A DNA stretch of 64,000 nt from Balaenoptera acutorostrata (Eukaryota; Chordata; Mammalia; Artiodactyla; Balaenopteridae), in NCBI RefSeq assembly GCF_949987535.1, contig NC_080070.1:8490016-8554015 (forward strand), read 5' to 3'. The notes beneath the pieces were generated by a model. It ran no database searches and was not told the origin of the DNA. It saw nothing but the letters and a program-made list of their open reading frames with translations. Shown here in pieces: positions 1-12,094 of this stretch; the first letter of the stretch is position 1, and each line of letters opens with the position of its first letter. Position numbers and translations under genes: made by a program.

Positions 1-2984
1 ATTGGAAAGTGTTAGGTCAGCTATATTAATCTCCAAGTATCAGAGGGAGCTGTTTCATAACTGCATGCATCACGCAGAGATTTCAAACATTAAATCTGGA
101 CCAGGCCACATCTTAATGTGGCACAGAAGGACCTGGGGAGTTGACTGGTGGTCTCAGATGTTTCCATGAATTGCCTTTGTCTTCACCTGTATCCTGTGAA
201 TTATTCGCAAAGTTTAATACTTGCTAAGATCTCTGCTTCTCTGAGTCTGATTTGACACTTACCCTTTGTGTTATCACAGGTCTGGAAACTAATTTAAATG
301 AATAATGGGTCTTTTTACAGACAACAAATGGATTTCAGTAGAAAGTAAATTTAATATTTCCTCCACATTGGTAGGCTGTAGGTGTTCATTTCAAACAGCA
401 TTGGAATGTCAATAATTCCCTTGTTTTATTTGGAATGTCTAAGGTTTCACTCATATTAAAAAAACGCTGTACTCAGAGGAACTGTCTTATGGAATTCAGA
501 ATACTCTGACTAGTCTAGACAAAAAGGCTGTAGGAACTAAGGGGATTTTAAATGGATTACTATAGTTACATGGAGCATAATTTATTTTCCAAAAATAATT
601 TCATTTCTATCTGTAACAACCAAGAGCTAACCAGGGAGCAAAAGCACAATCTACTAATAGAAAGGTTTCTGTACAGGAAGAGAGACTGTACTGCCCTTGG
701 GAATAGTAAGTGGATGTAAATGTAAAAATATATATTAATTTTTACTTTTTCTTCAAGGCTTTATGAGTAGTTTATTATCTGGAAAGCTCTATGAATAAGG
801 TAATAAAAATATCTTACTACCTTGAAAAGCAGAGATCTTTAGAAACTAAGAAGAATTTCTTTTATTGGAAGGAAATCTAAAGGAAAAGATCAGCGTTCCT
901 CCAAAGTAACCCAACACAGATGCTTGTGGCTGTCAAAGGTGAAATATTTAATTAACCTACTGAAAACCAAGTTCAGGGACCCCTGCTGTGGGTTCTCACC
1001 CCAAATGCCACAACTGAATTGGCCTTGAACAGGATATATAGCTCCTCCTTGAAGTTCAGGGCATGAGAACCTAAGCTAGGGCTTAGGGAAGAGAAATCAG
1101 TAAGAATGGCCTCTCACTGCCTGGCATGTGAGCTCCTGCAGGCTTCCTGGAACTATAAAAGAGAGAGGAGCATTATCAATAATCTGCTGGAAGGTAACTT
1201 TTTCAGTGAGGTAAGTAAAACAGTTATCAGATGTCCCAATTCAAGAAAGAGACTTTCAGCTGATGCTGGAGAATTACACTTCCTCATTGAAACTATATTT
1301 TGCCTTTGTAACCAGTTTTGTTACCAATCAGATTGGTGAGCCTTAAAAGCTATGTGCTCCTGAAATCTTATGAAGAAGAATTTTGCTCCTTGTCTGTGTT
1401 TGATTCATTTTTCAGTTTTATTTTGTTGCATGTAAAGAGACTATGAAAGATATCTATACATATTTCCTATTTTCTTTAATGACAATTTTTCTCTTTCCTA
1501 ATTATTTTATACTTATCTATCTTTCCAGAGTTACAGTTTTTTGTTTAAAATAAAACTTTCTTATAAAGAGTTAAGTATGCCCTCCAAGAATTGGTAGCTA
1601 GAAGACAATGGGCATATTGAATCTATGCAACTTGCTACCTTTCATGTCTTATAAAAGTATTGCATTTGCCACATGTTAATGAGTTGACTTTTGCTAATTT
1701 ACAATACTTATGCGACTGAACTCAGCCCTCAGCTTGTAGGGTATAATTATTAAAATCCAGGCTCCGGTTTTTGTCTGAAGGTCTAAGGAAACTAGTATGA
1801 GGAATATCTAGAAACACAAGAGCCAATTAAGAGAAAAATCAGAGTAGAAAATTTTAATTGTATAACACTGAAGGAAAGAACAAGAGCAACGATGCATTAT
1901 TATTTTGTGCTAATTTATGCATTGGTTTTCTGTTCTATTTATATTGAGAGGGGTTAAGATTAAGGGACAAATGAAACTTAAAAGGCTTCAAATGAGTCTT
2001 TTTAGGACAGGCCATGAAATGCCATGTAGGATTGAGGTGACTTGGAGAAGGTGAGCCATCAGTCTTTGGAACACTAAACAACTTCAGAATGCAAATTTCC
2101 TTCTGCCTGGAAATCTGTTTCCTTGAATAATTTAAGGAAATGGCTTATTCAGAAATAAGCACTCTTTAAAATGGGGGAAAAAAGAAAGGAGAGAAAAGCA
2201 AAGTCAGGCAAGCCATGAGTCAGGACTGGAAGAGCTATAAAGTATTTGGACAAAAGACTGATGATGGACTGTCCCTAACAGGTGCCTTAATTACAAGTCA
2301 CTTGGCGGTTTGTAGCAGGGAGAGGTAGGTCTCTAGTGTCCCATTCTTAAGCCTATTGGCAAATACTAAAATAAAAGATACGGTGACAGATTACTCCACT
2401 GGTATCAAAGTTAATATGTAAGTGAATTCTGAAGTTATTCATCCAGTGTTTAATAACTTATTTTCATGTCCCAACCATCTGACCATTTAGATAACCATCT
2501 TACTCCCTTCACATATAACAGGAAGACTCATTTGAATATTCTAGAACTTTAAAGTTCTCTGGCTAATTCTGATGAATCCACTAAAGGGATGATGCCAAAG
2601 AGACGTGTATCCAGATTCCAATTCACACTTTTATTTAGTTCTTAGGCAGAAGCTGACACCCTGTAAATCTCAGTGACAGGCCTGAGGGACACCAGTGGCA
2701 GGAAAACTATTATCAAAACGAACTGCTCAAGTTGTTCTCATGAAGGGAGGAAAGAGAGGACCTAAAAACAGTAGAGCCTGAAATCATGACACAGGCTGCA
2801 AAGACTCCTTAGGACGTGTCAGTCTGCTGGCAACCTTTCAAGCAGAGGTACCAACTTCTCTATGAAATTCTACCTTCCTCTGCTTAAAATGTCTCTCTCT
2901 CATCACACTTCATACCACGATAAAAACATTTATTATATTTGGCCTCTCAATGTCATTAATTGTGAGCACAGATTAATACAAGGA
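1..2984. other. Unique AT-rich sequence, no recognised gene
   Basis: I recognise no exon, repeat or RNA gene here. A 77-codon open frame at 1106-1339 is preceded by a TATA-like gatatata and contains a donor-like gaggtaagt near 1208, but its translation resembles no family I know and frames of this length occur by chance. Likely intergenic or intronic DNA. Confidence 0.5.
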
Positions 2985-3205
2985 GCTGGGCTTTTGAATA
3001 AGAGGTGGGCTTCAACTCTGGTTCTATCACTAACAACCTTATGACCTTGGATGTGTTAATGAACTCTTTGAACATCAGCTTCATTGTCAGTAAAATAGGA
3101 GAGAATATTAGGTTTGCTGTGGTAATTAAATGAAGGAATTTTTCAAAGGAACAAAAAACCAGAAAGTGGAACATAATTGATATCCAGTAAATGTAACTTG
3201 TTAAA
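2985..3205 (+). repeat. MIR SINE, sense
   Basis: The segment follows the MIR order: a gggcttt...ctctggttc head, a cttatgaccttggatgtgttaa block, a 'cagcttcattgtcagtaaaata' type core, then ggtaattaaatgaagg and an end with a ...gatatccagtaaatgt tail. It is strongly diverged, as expected for an ancient mammalian element. No function can be inferred. Confidence 0.55.
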
Positions 3206-3246
3206 ATAATTTCTCCCCATTTCATTTAGAGTAAAGACATGGCTCG

Positions 3247-3985
3247 TTCACTGTTGGTGGGAATGTAAACTGGTATAGTCATCATGGAAAACAGTATAGA
3301 AAGTCCTCAAGAAATTAAAAATAGAACTACCATATGATCCAGCAATCCCACTTCTGGGTGTGTATCCAAAGGAAATGAAATCACTATCTTGAAGAGATAC
3401 CTGCACTCCTATGTTCATTGTAGCATTATTTACAATAGTCAAGGTATGGAAACAAGTGTCTATTGATAATGAATGGATAAAGAAAATGTGATATACAATG
3501 GAATATTATTTAGCCTTAAAAAAGAAGGAAATCCTGCAACAACATGGATGAACCTGGAAGGCATTATGCTAAGTGAAATAAACCAAACAGAGAAAGACGA
3601 ATACTGCGTGGTATCACTTATATGTGATCTTAAAAAAAAAAAAAGTTGAACTCACAGAAACAGAGACTAGAAAAGTTGTTGCCAGGGGCTGGGGTGGGGG
3701 GAATAGAGAGAGTTTGGTAAAAAAGTACAAACTTTCAGTTCTAAGATGAATAAGATCTAAGGATCTAATGTATAATATGGTAACTACAGTGGTAACACTG
3801 AATTGTACAATTGAAATTTGATAAGAGAGTAAAACTTAAATGTTTTCAAGCACACAAAAATGCTACATATGTGAGGTGATAGATGTGTTAATAATCTCAA
3901 TGAGGGGAATCCTTTCACAATGTGTATGTATATCAAATCATCATGGACACTTTAAATATCTTACAATTTTGTCAATTATTCCTTA
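3247..3985 (+). mobile_element. Old L1 (L1MA/MB-like) 3' end, 5'-truncated
   Basis: Reads through the end of L1 ORF2 (ctgttggtgggaatgtaaac, then atgatccagcaatcccactt, atggaatattatttagcc, atggatgaacctggaaggca), followed by a 3' UTR with the ccaggggctggggtgggggg block and a 'tgtgttaataatctcaatga' ending. A polyA-like run near 3632 lies inside the element. It is too diverged and truncated to code for anything. The 5' truncation is typical of target-primed reverse transcription. Confidence 0.85.
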
Positions 3986-4009
3986 AGAAAGCTGAAAAAG
4001 AAATGCAAA

Positions 4010-4500
4010 TTAAAGCAAAAATTCTTTTTGCCCATTAAACTGCCATTTTTAAGATATGAGTATCGCAGCATTCATAATGGTTAGGTAAAACAGTCTAAAA
4101 CCACTGTTGGCAGAAGTGTATGTTGGCGCAATCTCTGGGGGCATGTTTTAAAATGTTAAATGCATTACCTAAGACCCAGCAGTTCACCTTTAGGAATCTA
4201 TCCTATACAAATAAGAAGACAAATATGGAAACATGTTTAAGGATAGATAATAGAGCAGTATTTGAAACAGTAAATATTTAGAAACAATAAAACTATCCAA
4301 GTGAGGGATGCCCAAATAAATTGTGGTACATCTATAAAAGGAGAAATAAATATATATGTATGTACTAATCATGGCTATATATTTAGAGAAAAAGAGAGGG
4401 AGAGAGAGAGGGAAAGAGAGAGATGGAGTGTCAATGGAGGGCAGAACAGAGAGAGAAATATATGTAGCATCAACTTAAGAAGCCATGATTTAGGGTATAA
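4010..4500 (+). mobile_element. Very old L1 (L1M/ME-like) fragment
   Basis: Diverged match to the ORF2 end and early 3' UTR of older L1s: cccagcagttcacctttagg, aatctatcctatacaaataa, gatgcccaaataaattgtgg, tacatctataaaaggag. It lies in the same orientation as, and directly after, the 3247-3985 fragment but belongs to an older class, so it is a separate insertion. The GA-rich run at 4386-4433 lies inside it. Confidence 0.65.
4386..4433 (+). repeat. GA-rich simple repeat
   Basis: Mostly (GA)n with interruptions (agagagggagagagagaggg and similar), within the old L1 fragment. Probably length-variable between individuals. Confidence 0.85.
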
Positions 4501-5525
4501 TTTCTTTTTTGGTTCCTTTCTGGAATGTCAGGGGTCACACAAAAACTCACATAGAAATCTGATGGAAAGTTGGTGTCTTTGGAGGGATAAAAACTAGTGA
4601 CCTGATGGAGTTACCATGAACAGTTAATTTCTAAAAAGCAACTTCCTGCCTACGGTTATAATACTAAATTCTAAGAAAAAGTATTCCCTTCTAGAAGCAT
4701 CTTTTCCATATTGAAAAAGGAGAATTATGAATTATTCAAAACAATATTTCTTCTTAAAAGTTGCCTTTCAGGATTACTTTTTAAATCTGTTTTTAATGGT
4801 GATTAATTCTCATATCTCAGCCTTTCTTCAGTGTTCTCAGACCATGATTAACTTTGGCACTGTGACAAAACATCAGCCATCCTAATCCTCGGCATGCAAG
4901 ATTATGGGCTGTATGGTGACAAGTGACTTTCTGGGTGACTTCAGTAAGATTTCTGTAATTGCTATTGTTGATCCATTGCTATTAATTGGATATCTCATTG
5001 CTATTTAAACCACGTACACAACAAATAGTAACCTTGCAAGTCTTGCTATTACTTCCTTAGTGAAAAGATTCTTCTATTACAGGAAAAACATAAAGCTGCT
5101 CTCAGTAAATGTATATGTTTGCATAACAAAGACTACCAGAAGAGTTCCGTATGTTTAGACAGATTTACCTTTTATTAAACTCAATATTTTAGAACTCTCA
5201 GGAAGCACACCTGCATCTGAAAATTGTATTTCAAAATAAAATTCTTGATCTAGACAGCAATCATGTTTTAAAATTGGATTTCGCTTTTGAGTGTCATTTT
5301 CATGAAGTATAGAGTCCCAAGTAATAATACAGTGCTACAGGCTGTGTTTACTTAGTTGTCCTCCAAAGAGTTGGAAAGTTAAAAAACAAAGATGCTATAA
5401 AGTGACCCTGAAGTGACTAATATCTCTCCTTCATCAGGAGAATGAATTATAAACTTAATCAAGTTCACTAGATCTCTCTCCCAACACACACACTTTATAA
5501 TATATAATACACTTTAACGAGGACC
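4501..5525. other. Unique sequence, nothing recognised
   Basis: AT-rich, no long open frame, no repeat family I can identify. Short AT-rich runs near 5495-5515 only. Confidence 0.5.
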
Positions 5526-5698
5526 GGCTGCCTAATTTGCAGACCCTGTACAAAATGAAAATTCAAAACTCCTTGTTCAAAATTTATGAAGAATTTCAGG
5601 ACGGCAACCACAGAGCGTTGAACCAACTGTGGGGCCCCTCTGAGCACAGGGCCCCGAGCGACCATACACGTTACACACCCAGGAAGCTGGCCCTGGTG
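5526..5698 (+). repeat. Unidentified interspersed repeat, copy 1
   Basis: About 173 bp that aligns end to end with 42126-42300. Shared blocks in the same order are taatttgc, acaaaat(g/a)aaaat, ttgttcaaaa / ttgtccaaaa, aagaatttca, agagc(g/a)tt(g/a)aa, (g/a)tggggccc, and ctggccctgg / ttggccctgg. The two copies differ by many substitutions but few indels, so this is an ancient dispersed family. I cannot name it with confidence. The 70-codon open frame across it is incidental. Confidence 0.7.
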
Positions 5699-6169
5699 TT
5701 AACTGTAATACTTTTGTTTGCTATTAAATTAACAACAGTGACCTTTTAAAAGCAAAGCCAAAATACAACAAAAACATTTGAAATGCTGACAAATCACACT
5801 TTTATATTTTGCTCTTCAAATCTACCTCATGTCTGACTCACCTATAAAGATAAGGCTTGGGAAGATCACTGTTCCAAAAGTCACGAAACACAAGTCTGCC
5901 TGACAATTCTCATGACTCAGATAAACTTAAGTTGTCGCCATCCCAGCTATCAGGGTTATTTTTCTGCCTGAGGTCACAATTCCTCAGCACTTCTCTCTTT
6001 AAATCCCACCTACTACGTGTGTAGGCATCCATCTCGAGTTCACAGTCTTCTGTTTTGTATGAAGATCTTTGGGAACACATAAATGAACAGACAGTTGCAA
6101 TGGAAGTTAATGCATTACCTTCTATTGTCTGTCCTTTCTTGTGTGTGCCTTAACAGTACTTTGATTTTA
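5699..6169. other. Unique sequence, nothing recognised
   Basis: No gene or repeat identified. Moderately AT-rich spacer between the unidentified repeat and an antisense old L1 3' UTR. Confidence 0.45.
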
Positions 6170-7110
6170 TTTTTAATTTATTGTGAAAATTTCTAGGCAT
6201 GCCAAAAGTAGAAAATATAGTCTACCTGGATCAATCACTAAGCCTCAACAATGATTATTTTGCTGTCTGTTTTATTTATTCCCATCTTTTCTCCGTGCCC
6301 CCTTCCCTTTTACTGGGATGTGTTACTTTCAACCAAATTCCAAATCTCAAGTCATTTACCCATAAATACTTCAATATACATTCAAATTTTTTTTCTTATA
6401 TAAGACAGTGCATTATTGCTCCTACAAAATTAGTACAAGATAATTCCTTGCTATCATCTAATATGTAGCCCATACTCAAATTTCTCCTGTTGTCTAAAAA
6501 TATAATTTTATGGTTTGTTTGCTTGAATCAGGATCCAAAAATGTTCCATGCATTGTATTTAGTTGTTACATCTTACTTGTTTCTTTAAAGCAGTCACAGT
6601 ACTCCATCCTTAACCTTTTTCAATTTTTTTTCTTTGACTTATTAAAGGAACCACAAGAATGATCCTGTTAAGTCTTTGACGGTTTGCATTTGACTGATTG
6701 CTTCTTGATGCTTAGTTAGGTCCCCTATCCCCCACAGTTCCTGTAAACTGGACTTTAAATCTAATGGTTTGATTTTACTTGAGTTGTTTTCCTCCAAGCT
6801 ACTTCAGAAGTGGTACTCTGCACATTACATTTGCATAATCTCGGGGGCAATATTAAGTCTGAGTGATGTACTTCAGTGAGGCGGAGATAACACCAGTGCA
6901 GTTTGGGTGGTATCGGCCTGATCCCGTCACTCTAAAATTTCCCATGAAATCTTCACTAATGTTTTACTATTTGTTGATGACCTAAATCAATGATTTCACT
7001 AGGGGTTGCAACATGATGCTTTTCTATTCCTATAATTCCTCCTGTTTAGAAAGCTTTACTGATTTCCTAAGGCCTTTAGTTAGTGTGAAGTAGAATTCCT
7101 ACCAGAGGGG
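6170..7110 (-). mobile_element. Old L1 (L1ME-like) 3' UTR, antisense
   Basis: Read on the minus strand this is the long 3' UTR of an old L1M/ME-class element. Plus-strand landmarks are ttattgtgaaaatttct (complement of the L1 tail), gcctcaacaatgattatttt, tttacccataaatacttcaa, tatcatctaatatgtagccc, gaatcaggatccaaaaatgt and atttcactaggggttgc. About 0.9 kb, highly diverged, non-coding. Confidence 0.65.
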
Positions 7111-9086
7111 CAGGAAAAATGCCTACTCCTTCCCTTTAATTATCAATTTTATAAAAATTTAATTCAATTTTAAGTTTTTTTTCCTCCCAGTACATTTTTT
7201 ATTGAAGTATAGATGATTTACAATTAGCTATCCATTTTGAGATAGGAGTTGGTGCCTTAGCTTCCAGTAGTACTAGTGCATTTTGTTTTGTTTCTCCAAT
7301 CCTTTTGTTTCCCTTTCCTTTTTTCAATCCTTTTTTGAGCATCATTATGGACCCATGAACGCTCACAGTTCACTTACGTAATTTGCTCTAATTGCACCCA
7401 CCACAACTGGATCGGCGTGATTCAGTCTGCGTGCAAATGTTAGCATGAGGGCGTGTCTCCATAGTTATTCACGGTATTAACAACAGTCATTGCTTCAGGA
7501 CTGAGATGAATTCTGTCTGGGCGCCTCAGAAAGAGAGATTTCACACAAACTCACATAGCTGCACGGCAATGAGACACTGTTCCTAGTGACAGGTAGAGTC
7601 TCAGAATTAGTTTCAGTCTATTAGAAGAGTTACCCAAGAAAGACTCCAGGGAGCCTGCCCTGTCTACCCTGATTATGCTAGCTAGCCTCTTTCTCTGATA
7701 GGTAATCAACTTTTAAACTCAGTTTGAAATAGAAATAAATTGAAGATGAGGTTCAAATCAGAGAAGAGTAAGATACCTCTACACATAATGGATTGTGTAT
7801 CTAGATAACAAGTGCATCCTGACCCTTCAAGATTGATACATAGCAGAGTAGAAAATATGATCACCTTTATTCGGTAAATACTACATTTATCTTAGTAGCC
7901 AGAAGAGAAACTGGTCCACGTGAATCAAGGCTGGACAGCGGGATGGAAGCACAGTGAATTCTGTTTTTATAAAAACAGGAGGGAGTTTTTCCTTTATCTG
8001 TTATTCCATGCCATGCCCTCCAACTGTTTTCTATGACACAAAAACACCAGTAGAGCAAAGCACTTTTCAAAATAATGTGGTATTTAAACTCTTTAAATTG
8101 GGAGAAAAATCCTGGCAGATGTTTTGATCCCGGGAAATGTAATGTTTATAAAGGCATCGTTCATTATGCTATGATCACATCTGGAATAGGACTGCTATGA
8201 AAATGGACCTCGGTGATGATTTAATTACAAAGTAGCCTGCCACAACTTCAAATACTTACTTTTCAAAACTCAGATGGACATTTAGAGCTCTTTTTTTTTC
8301 TTCTCTCATTTTCTACAGCGTCCAGATGAACTGTCTGCCTCCTGCAATTATGGGAGGCCCCTTCCTGTACACATCACACACAGGGCACACCCTATTGACC
8401 AAGCTCTCAGCTCACCGAAGGACAGTTCCATTTTCACAGAAGAAACAGGAAAGGGACCAACACTGCCTGTCACAATTAAGCTTGCTCATCTGTCATCATA
8501 ACTTCTAGCGAGAATGTTTTATCTCAGTCTTTTCATATCCTCTATAATCTGCAGAGAAAAAAGTGTTCAAGGGAAATGCCTTGAAGATTACCCTTCAGGA
8601 AAAAAGAAAATATTCCCAAAGAGGTTTTCTTTGTGCAGAACAAATTACTATACATTCTGAAAATTTCCTTTGTTATGTGAGTCAATAACGTGTTACTTCC
8701 CTTTAGTTAAATAGGGAGGGAAAGTTAAAAAGGAGTCAAATCTGGGTCAAAAACATATTCTAAAGAACATCTTCTGGTGTTCAGCAGACTCATCAAGTCA
8801 GATAAGTAATTTCGTATTTTCTCACCATATCCACTGTGATCCTCATTAAGCAGTAACAGCCCAACTATGAATAAATATTTACTCCAATACTAGTATTTTG
8901 AGATTTGGTTGAAAGGAACTAACTAATAATTAACTAAATAAATACATCAGCTTCCCCTGTGTCATAAGCTTCATTCCTTTATGTTCCCAAAGGTACAGGA
9001 ATGTGTAAGGATTTCAATCTAATTGGAACCGGAGAATATGAAATGGAAAATCTCACGCATGCAACTTTAAAAGAACGGAACTTAAC
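7111..9086. other. Unique sequence, nothing secure
   Basis: A 35-bp piece at about 7195-7230 (ttttattgaagtatagatg, then atttacaatta) resembles the antisense 3' end of cetartiodactyl L1s but is too short to call. The rest shows no recognisable repeat, exon or RNA gene. Confidence 0.4.
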
Positions 9087-9350
9087 TTAGAGGCTGATTT
9101 CCTGTGAGTGCCTGATTTGCAGCAGTCCGAGACTTATCTCCTGACCAACGAACATCTGCCAGGAATCTCTCCCCATCCTCAAGCCTATGAACTTCTTGCT
9201 TGGATTCTGGCTGGACTTCTCCCTCTTTGCATTTCTTGCCCACAAATACAGCCTGCCCCAAATCCTCAACAGGCTGGCCTGTAGCTCACCACAACATGCA
9301 CTTCCTGAACTGCAATTCCTCTGCTATTCCCAAATAAATTCAATTTCTGG
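9087..9350 (+). mobile_element. Possible LTR (solitary, sense)
   Basis: A comparatively GC-rich, pyrimidine-rich block that ends in a polyadenylation signal (aataaa at about 9331) followed by ttcaatttctgg, an arrangement typical of R/U5 of retroviral LTRs. No flanking proviral genes are visible. I cannot name the family. It could also be an unrelated unique segment. Confidence 0.35.
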
Positions 9351-9439
9351 TCATTTGAGTTTGCCTCAGTTTATCTATTTATTTAGGTTATTTAGGAAGT
9401 TTCAGATAATGATTTTATAAACGGAATTAAAAAGAAAAA

Positions 9440-9535
9440 GGAAAACAGCATTTGAGAGATCATGAGTCTTGCCCAAGATCACATAGCGAAATAGGTCAGA
9501 ACTTCTAGCTTTTGTCTTTACAGTCTGGAATCTTT
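9440..9535 (-). repeat. MIR fragment, antisense
   Basis: Contains gtcttgcccaagatcacata, then gcgaaataggtcagaacttc and a cagtctgga block. These are the complement of the MIR tRNA-like head and core. Partial and diverged. Confidence 0.5.
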
Positions 9536-9759
9536 TAATTGTTTTAGCCTAATCTCACTGATGGTTTCTTTTCCTCTTGATCATTTTAGCTGACAGCAGT
9601 CATCTGATCTATGTACTAGGAATTAGTAAACTGTTCTACTGCTGTCCTGCAACCAGCTGGCTACCTGGCTTTAGGCAAGGCACCTAGGAATTGCAGAGTT
9701 TACTAAAGAAGTTCTTATGTAATCAGGTTTCTAAAAAATGGGAACGGTCTCATTAATTG

Positions 9760-10560
9760 TTTATTATCATAAATATAACAAATACTCATAAAGAAAATAC
9801 AATCAATAAAGAAAAATATAAAGAAGAAAGCAAAAATCACCCAGTGTACAAAACCTTGTGCATTGCTTGGATGAAGAGATAATCACAATGCACATTTTGG
9901 TTAATGTCACTTTGAGTTTCTATGCAGACACACACATGTATACTTTTATACAAATGTGATATTCTCATCCACGCTATTTACTCACTTGTTCATTTCAACA
10001 ATTTAATGCTTTTTCCACTTAATATTTAAATGCTAAATTGTTAAATTTCCATTTAATAAAAATTATAATAACTAGGACTTGATAAGCTCTTTCTATGTAA
10101 AATCTAGCTTAATACTCAAATTTTACAAATATGAGTCACAGATAAGATATTTGCTCAAGGGCACAAAGTTGTTGCTTATTCCCATTGAGGTGCAACAAGA
10201 TTTCAAGGCAGGCAATTCTGAGTTAAGACACTCCTTTATAACGGCTGCATTTTATTCATTGGATGAATATCCAGAGTTTATTTTAAATAGTTGCTGATGG
10301 GTACTTAGATAGCTTGAATACTACTGATGTTATTAAAACCTCATTGATGATCATCAAGTGCATCTTTGTGCATTTGATCAAATACTTCTTTGGATATGTT
10401 TCCACATACAGAATTTCTGCACTGAAAGGTACACATCTTCAGTTTTGATATGTATCTTGCCACAGACTGAATACAATTTTATAGAAGAGTCATTTCCCCA
10501 CATCCTCAACAACCAGTGCTGTCAGTATTAAAATGAGCAGAGATTTACTCACTAACACAG
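9760..10560 (-). mobile_element. Old LINE (L1M-like) antisense, split by MIR-like insert
   Basis: Minus-strand old LINE. Plus-strand landmarks are aaatataaagaagaaagcaa, aaatcacccagtgtac, ctatgcagacacacacatgt and cttgttcatttcaacaattt in one part, and ggctgcattttattcattgg, atctttgtgcatttgatcaa and ccccacatcctcaacaacca in the other. The two parts are collinear in the old-L1 consensus as I recall it and are separated by the unrelated 10068-10240 block. Confidence 0.55.
10068..10240 (-). repeat. MIR-like insert inside old LINE
   Basis: Shows the antisense MIR order: aagctctttctatgtaaaat, acaaatatgagtcacagata, tatttgctcaagggcacaaa and ggcaggcaattctgagttaa. It separates two collinear halves of the LINE at 9760-10560. 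Diverged, so the family call is tentative. Confidence 0.4.
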
Positions 10561-10734
10561 ACCGTCTCCTTTGGTTTTATAAATCAGAATTAAAAACATA
10601 CACTTGCTGTGGATTGTAGGCCCATTATTTAAAATGTATTTAGTGACTTTAATAGTAGGCACTACTGGGAAACAAATAAGAATGCTTGCTTCATAAACCT
10701 CATAATCTAATTCCTGAAAAATCACTATTTGGGG

Positions 10735-11272
10735 GCACTAATAAGGATCATTCCACCACATTGCTGGTAAAAATAGTAATATTCTGCATAGAAATTTCAC
10801 AACACAACGAAGAATTTTATATGTTCATATTCTATGAATCGGTAATTCCACTTGAAGGATTCAATCTTTAGAAAAATGACAAGAGATGTGGTAGCAAAAT
10901 GTTTATCATAATATAATCTTTGAAAGTAAAAATGGAAAACTTAAATATGAAAAACGGACATGATTATTGCCTATGATAAATCCATTTAATGTGTTATCAT
11001 TTAGCCATTAAACCTTTATAATCTCTGAAGATTAGTCATGTGCCAAAATGTTCTCAATATCTTAAACAAAAATGCAGCATTTATACTGAATTACTCTGAT
11101 TAGCAAACACACGTGCTATTTGTATAAAACACAAGGGGAATTTGCCCAACAGGTTAATAGTGATTATTAGATATTTTTTATTTTCTCCTTCTGATATTTA
11201 TCGTTCTTTTTTCCTCCTAAATGTCCTATAATCAGTTATATTTGTTTTATGCAAGAACAAACAAATAAAAAA
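10735..11272 (+). mobile_element. Old LINE (L1M-like) 3' end, sense
   Basis: Sense fragment of an old L1: tcggtaattccacttgaagg at the 'first-Pro' region of the ORF2 C-terminus, then a long non-coding tail ending cctataatcagttatatttg and a polyA-like aaacaaataaaaaa. It sits head-to-head with the antisense LINE at 9760-10560. Both run to their own 3' ends, so they look like two insertions rather than one inverted element. Confidence 0.5.
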
Positions 11273-11741
11273 CCTACTTCAAAACTCACCTTTGTCCTAT
11301 CATTGATACATATCTCAGAATCTAAAAGTCCTCACTCATTATCAGTCCTATATACCACTTAGATGACTTACATCTTCCCCAAAATCCTTCTCAACCAAAT
11401 GCCGTGACCCCTCAAGATCAATTAATGAGGGTCTGTAGGAAATCATCTTTCTCATCCCCTCCCTTTTCGTTTCAATCTGTCCAGCACCGTTTGCTTTTGG
11501 GAAGGATCATTCCCCTACTCCACATAACCCTGTGGAATTTTTAATCAGGTGAGCTTGTCTGCCAGGCCACAGAATATCCCATCTCTTGGACACAGTAACT
11601 AGAGCAGGGCTGTAGAGATGCTCTGGGGTCATGTGCTCTAAGTTCCAGTGAGGTGTGCCAGTAACAAACATGCCACGTGAAAGCAACAGGAAGCCGAGAA
11701 AGACAAGCAGAGATGAGAGACAAGAGACAGAAGCTTGTTCC
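11273..11741. other. Unique sequence before SINE
   Basis: No gene or repeat recognised. Ends in the target site of the antisense SINE that follows. Confidence 0.45.
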
Positions 11742-12094
11742 TGATGGTATCTTTTTTTTTTTTTTTTTAATGCTATTCTTGTCTGCTTACATTCTTTTTA
11801 TGTATGTATGTATGTATGGCTGTGTTGGGTGTTCGTTTCTGTGCGAGGGCTTTCTCTAGTTGCGGCAAGCGGGGGCCACTCTTCATCGCGGTGCGTGGGC
11901 CTCTCATTATCGCGGCCTCTCTTGTTGCGGAGCACAGGCTCCAGACGCGCAGGCTCAGTAATTGTAGCTCACGGGCCCAGTTGCTCCGCGGCATGTGGGA
12001 TCTTCCCAGACCAGGGCTCGAACCCGCGTCCCCTGCACTGGCAGGCAGACTCTCAACCACTGCGCCACCAGGGAAGCCCCTGATGGTATCTTTT
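11742..12094 (-). mobile_element. CHR-type tRNA-derived SINE, antisense, with TSDs
   Basis: Minus-strand SINE with body about 11756-12080. The plus strand reads from a poly-T run (11752-11768), through the complement of the body (actcttcatcgcggtgcg, gttgcggagcacaggctcca), to the complement of the tRNA head (gggctcgaacccgcgtcccc, ccaccagggaagcccc). The 14-bp target-site duplication tgatggtatctttt is perfect (11742-11755 and 12081-12094). Many CpGs remain, so it is fairly recent. A (TATG)n run near 11800-11817 lies in the tail. Open frames crossing it on both strands are artefacts. Confidence 0.93.

Noticed and set aside
1106..1339. Possible coding exon with an upstream TATA-like sequence and an internal donor-like site
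   Set aside because: 77 codons without similarity to a known protein; TATA-like and GTAAGT motifs are common by chance in AT-rich DNA. No supporting neighbouring exon.
9760..11272. A second twin-primed L1
   Set aside because: Both arms extend to their own 3' ends, which twin priming of one element does not produce.
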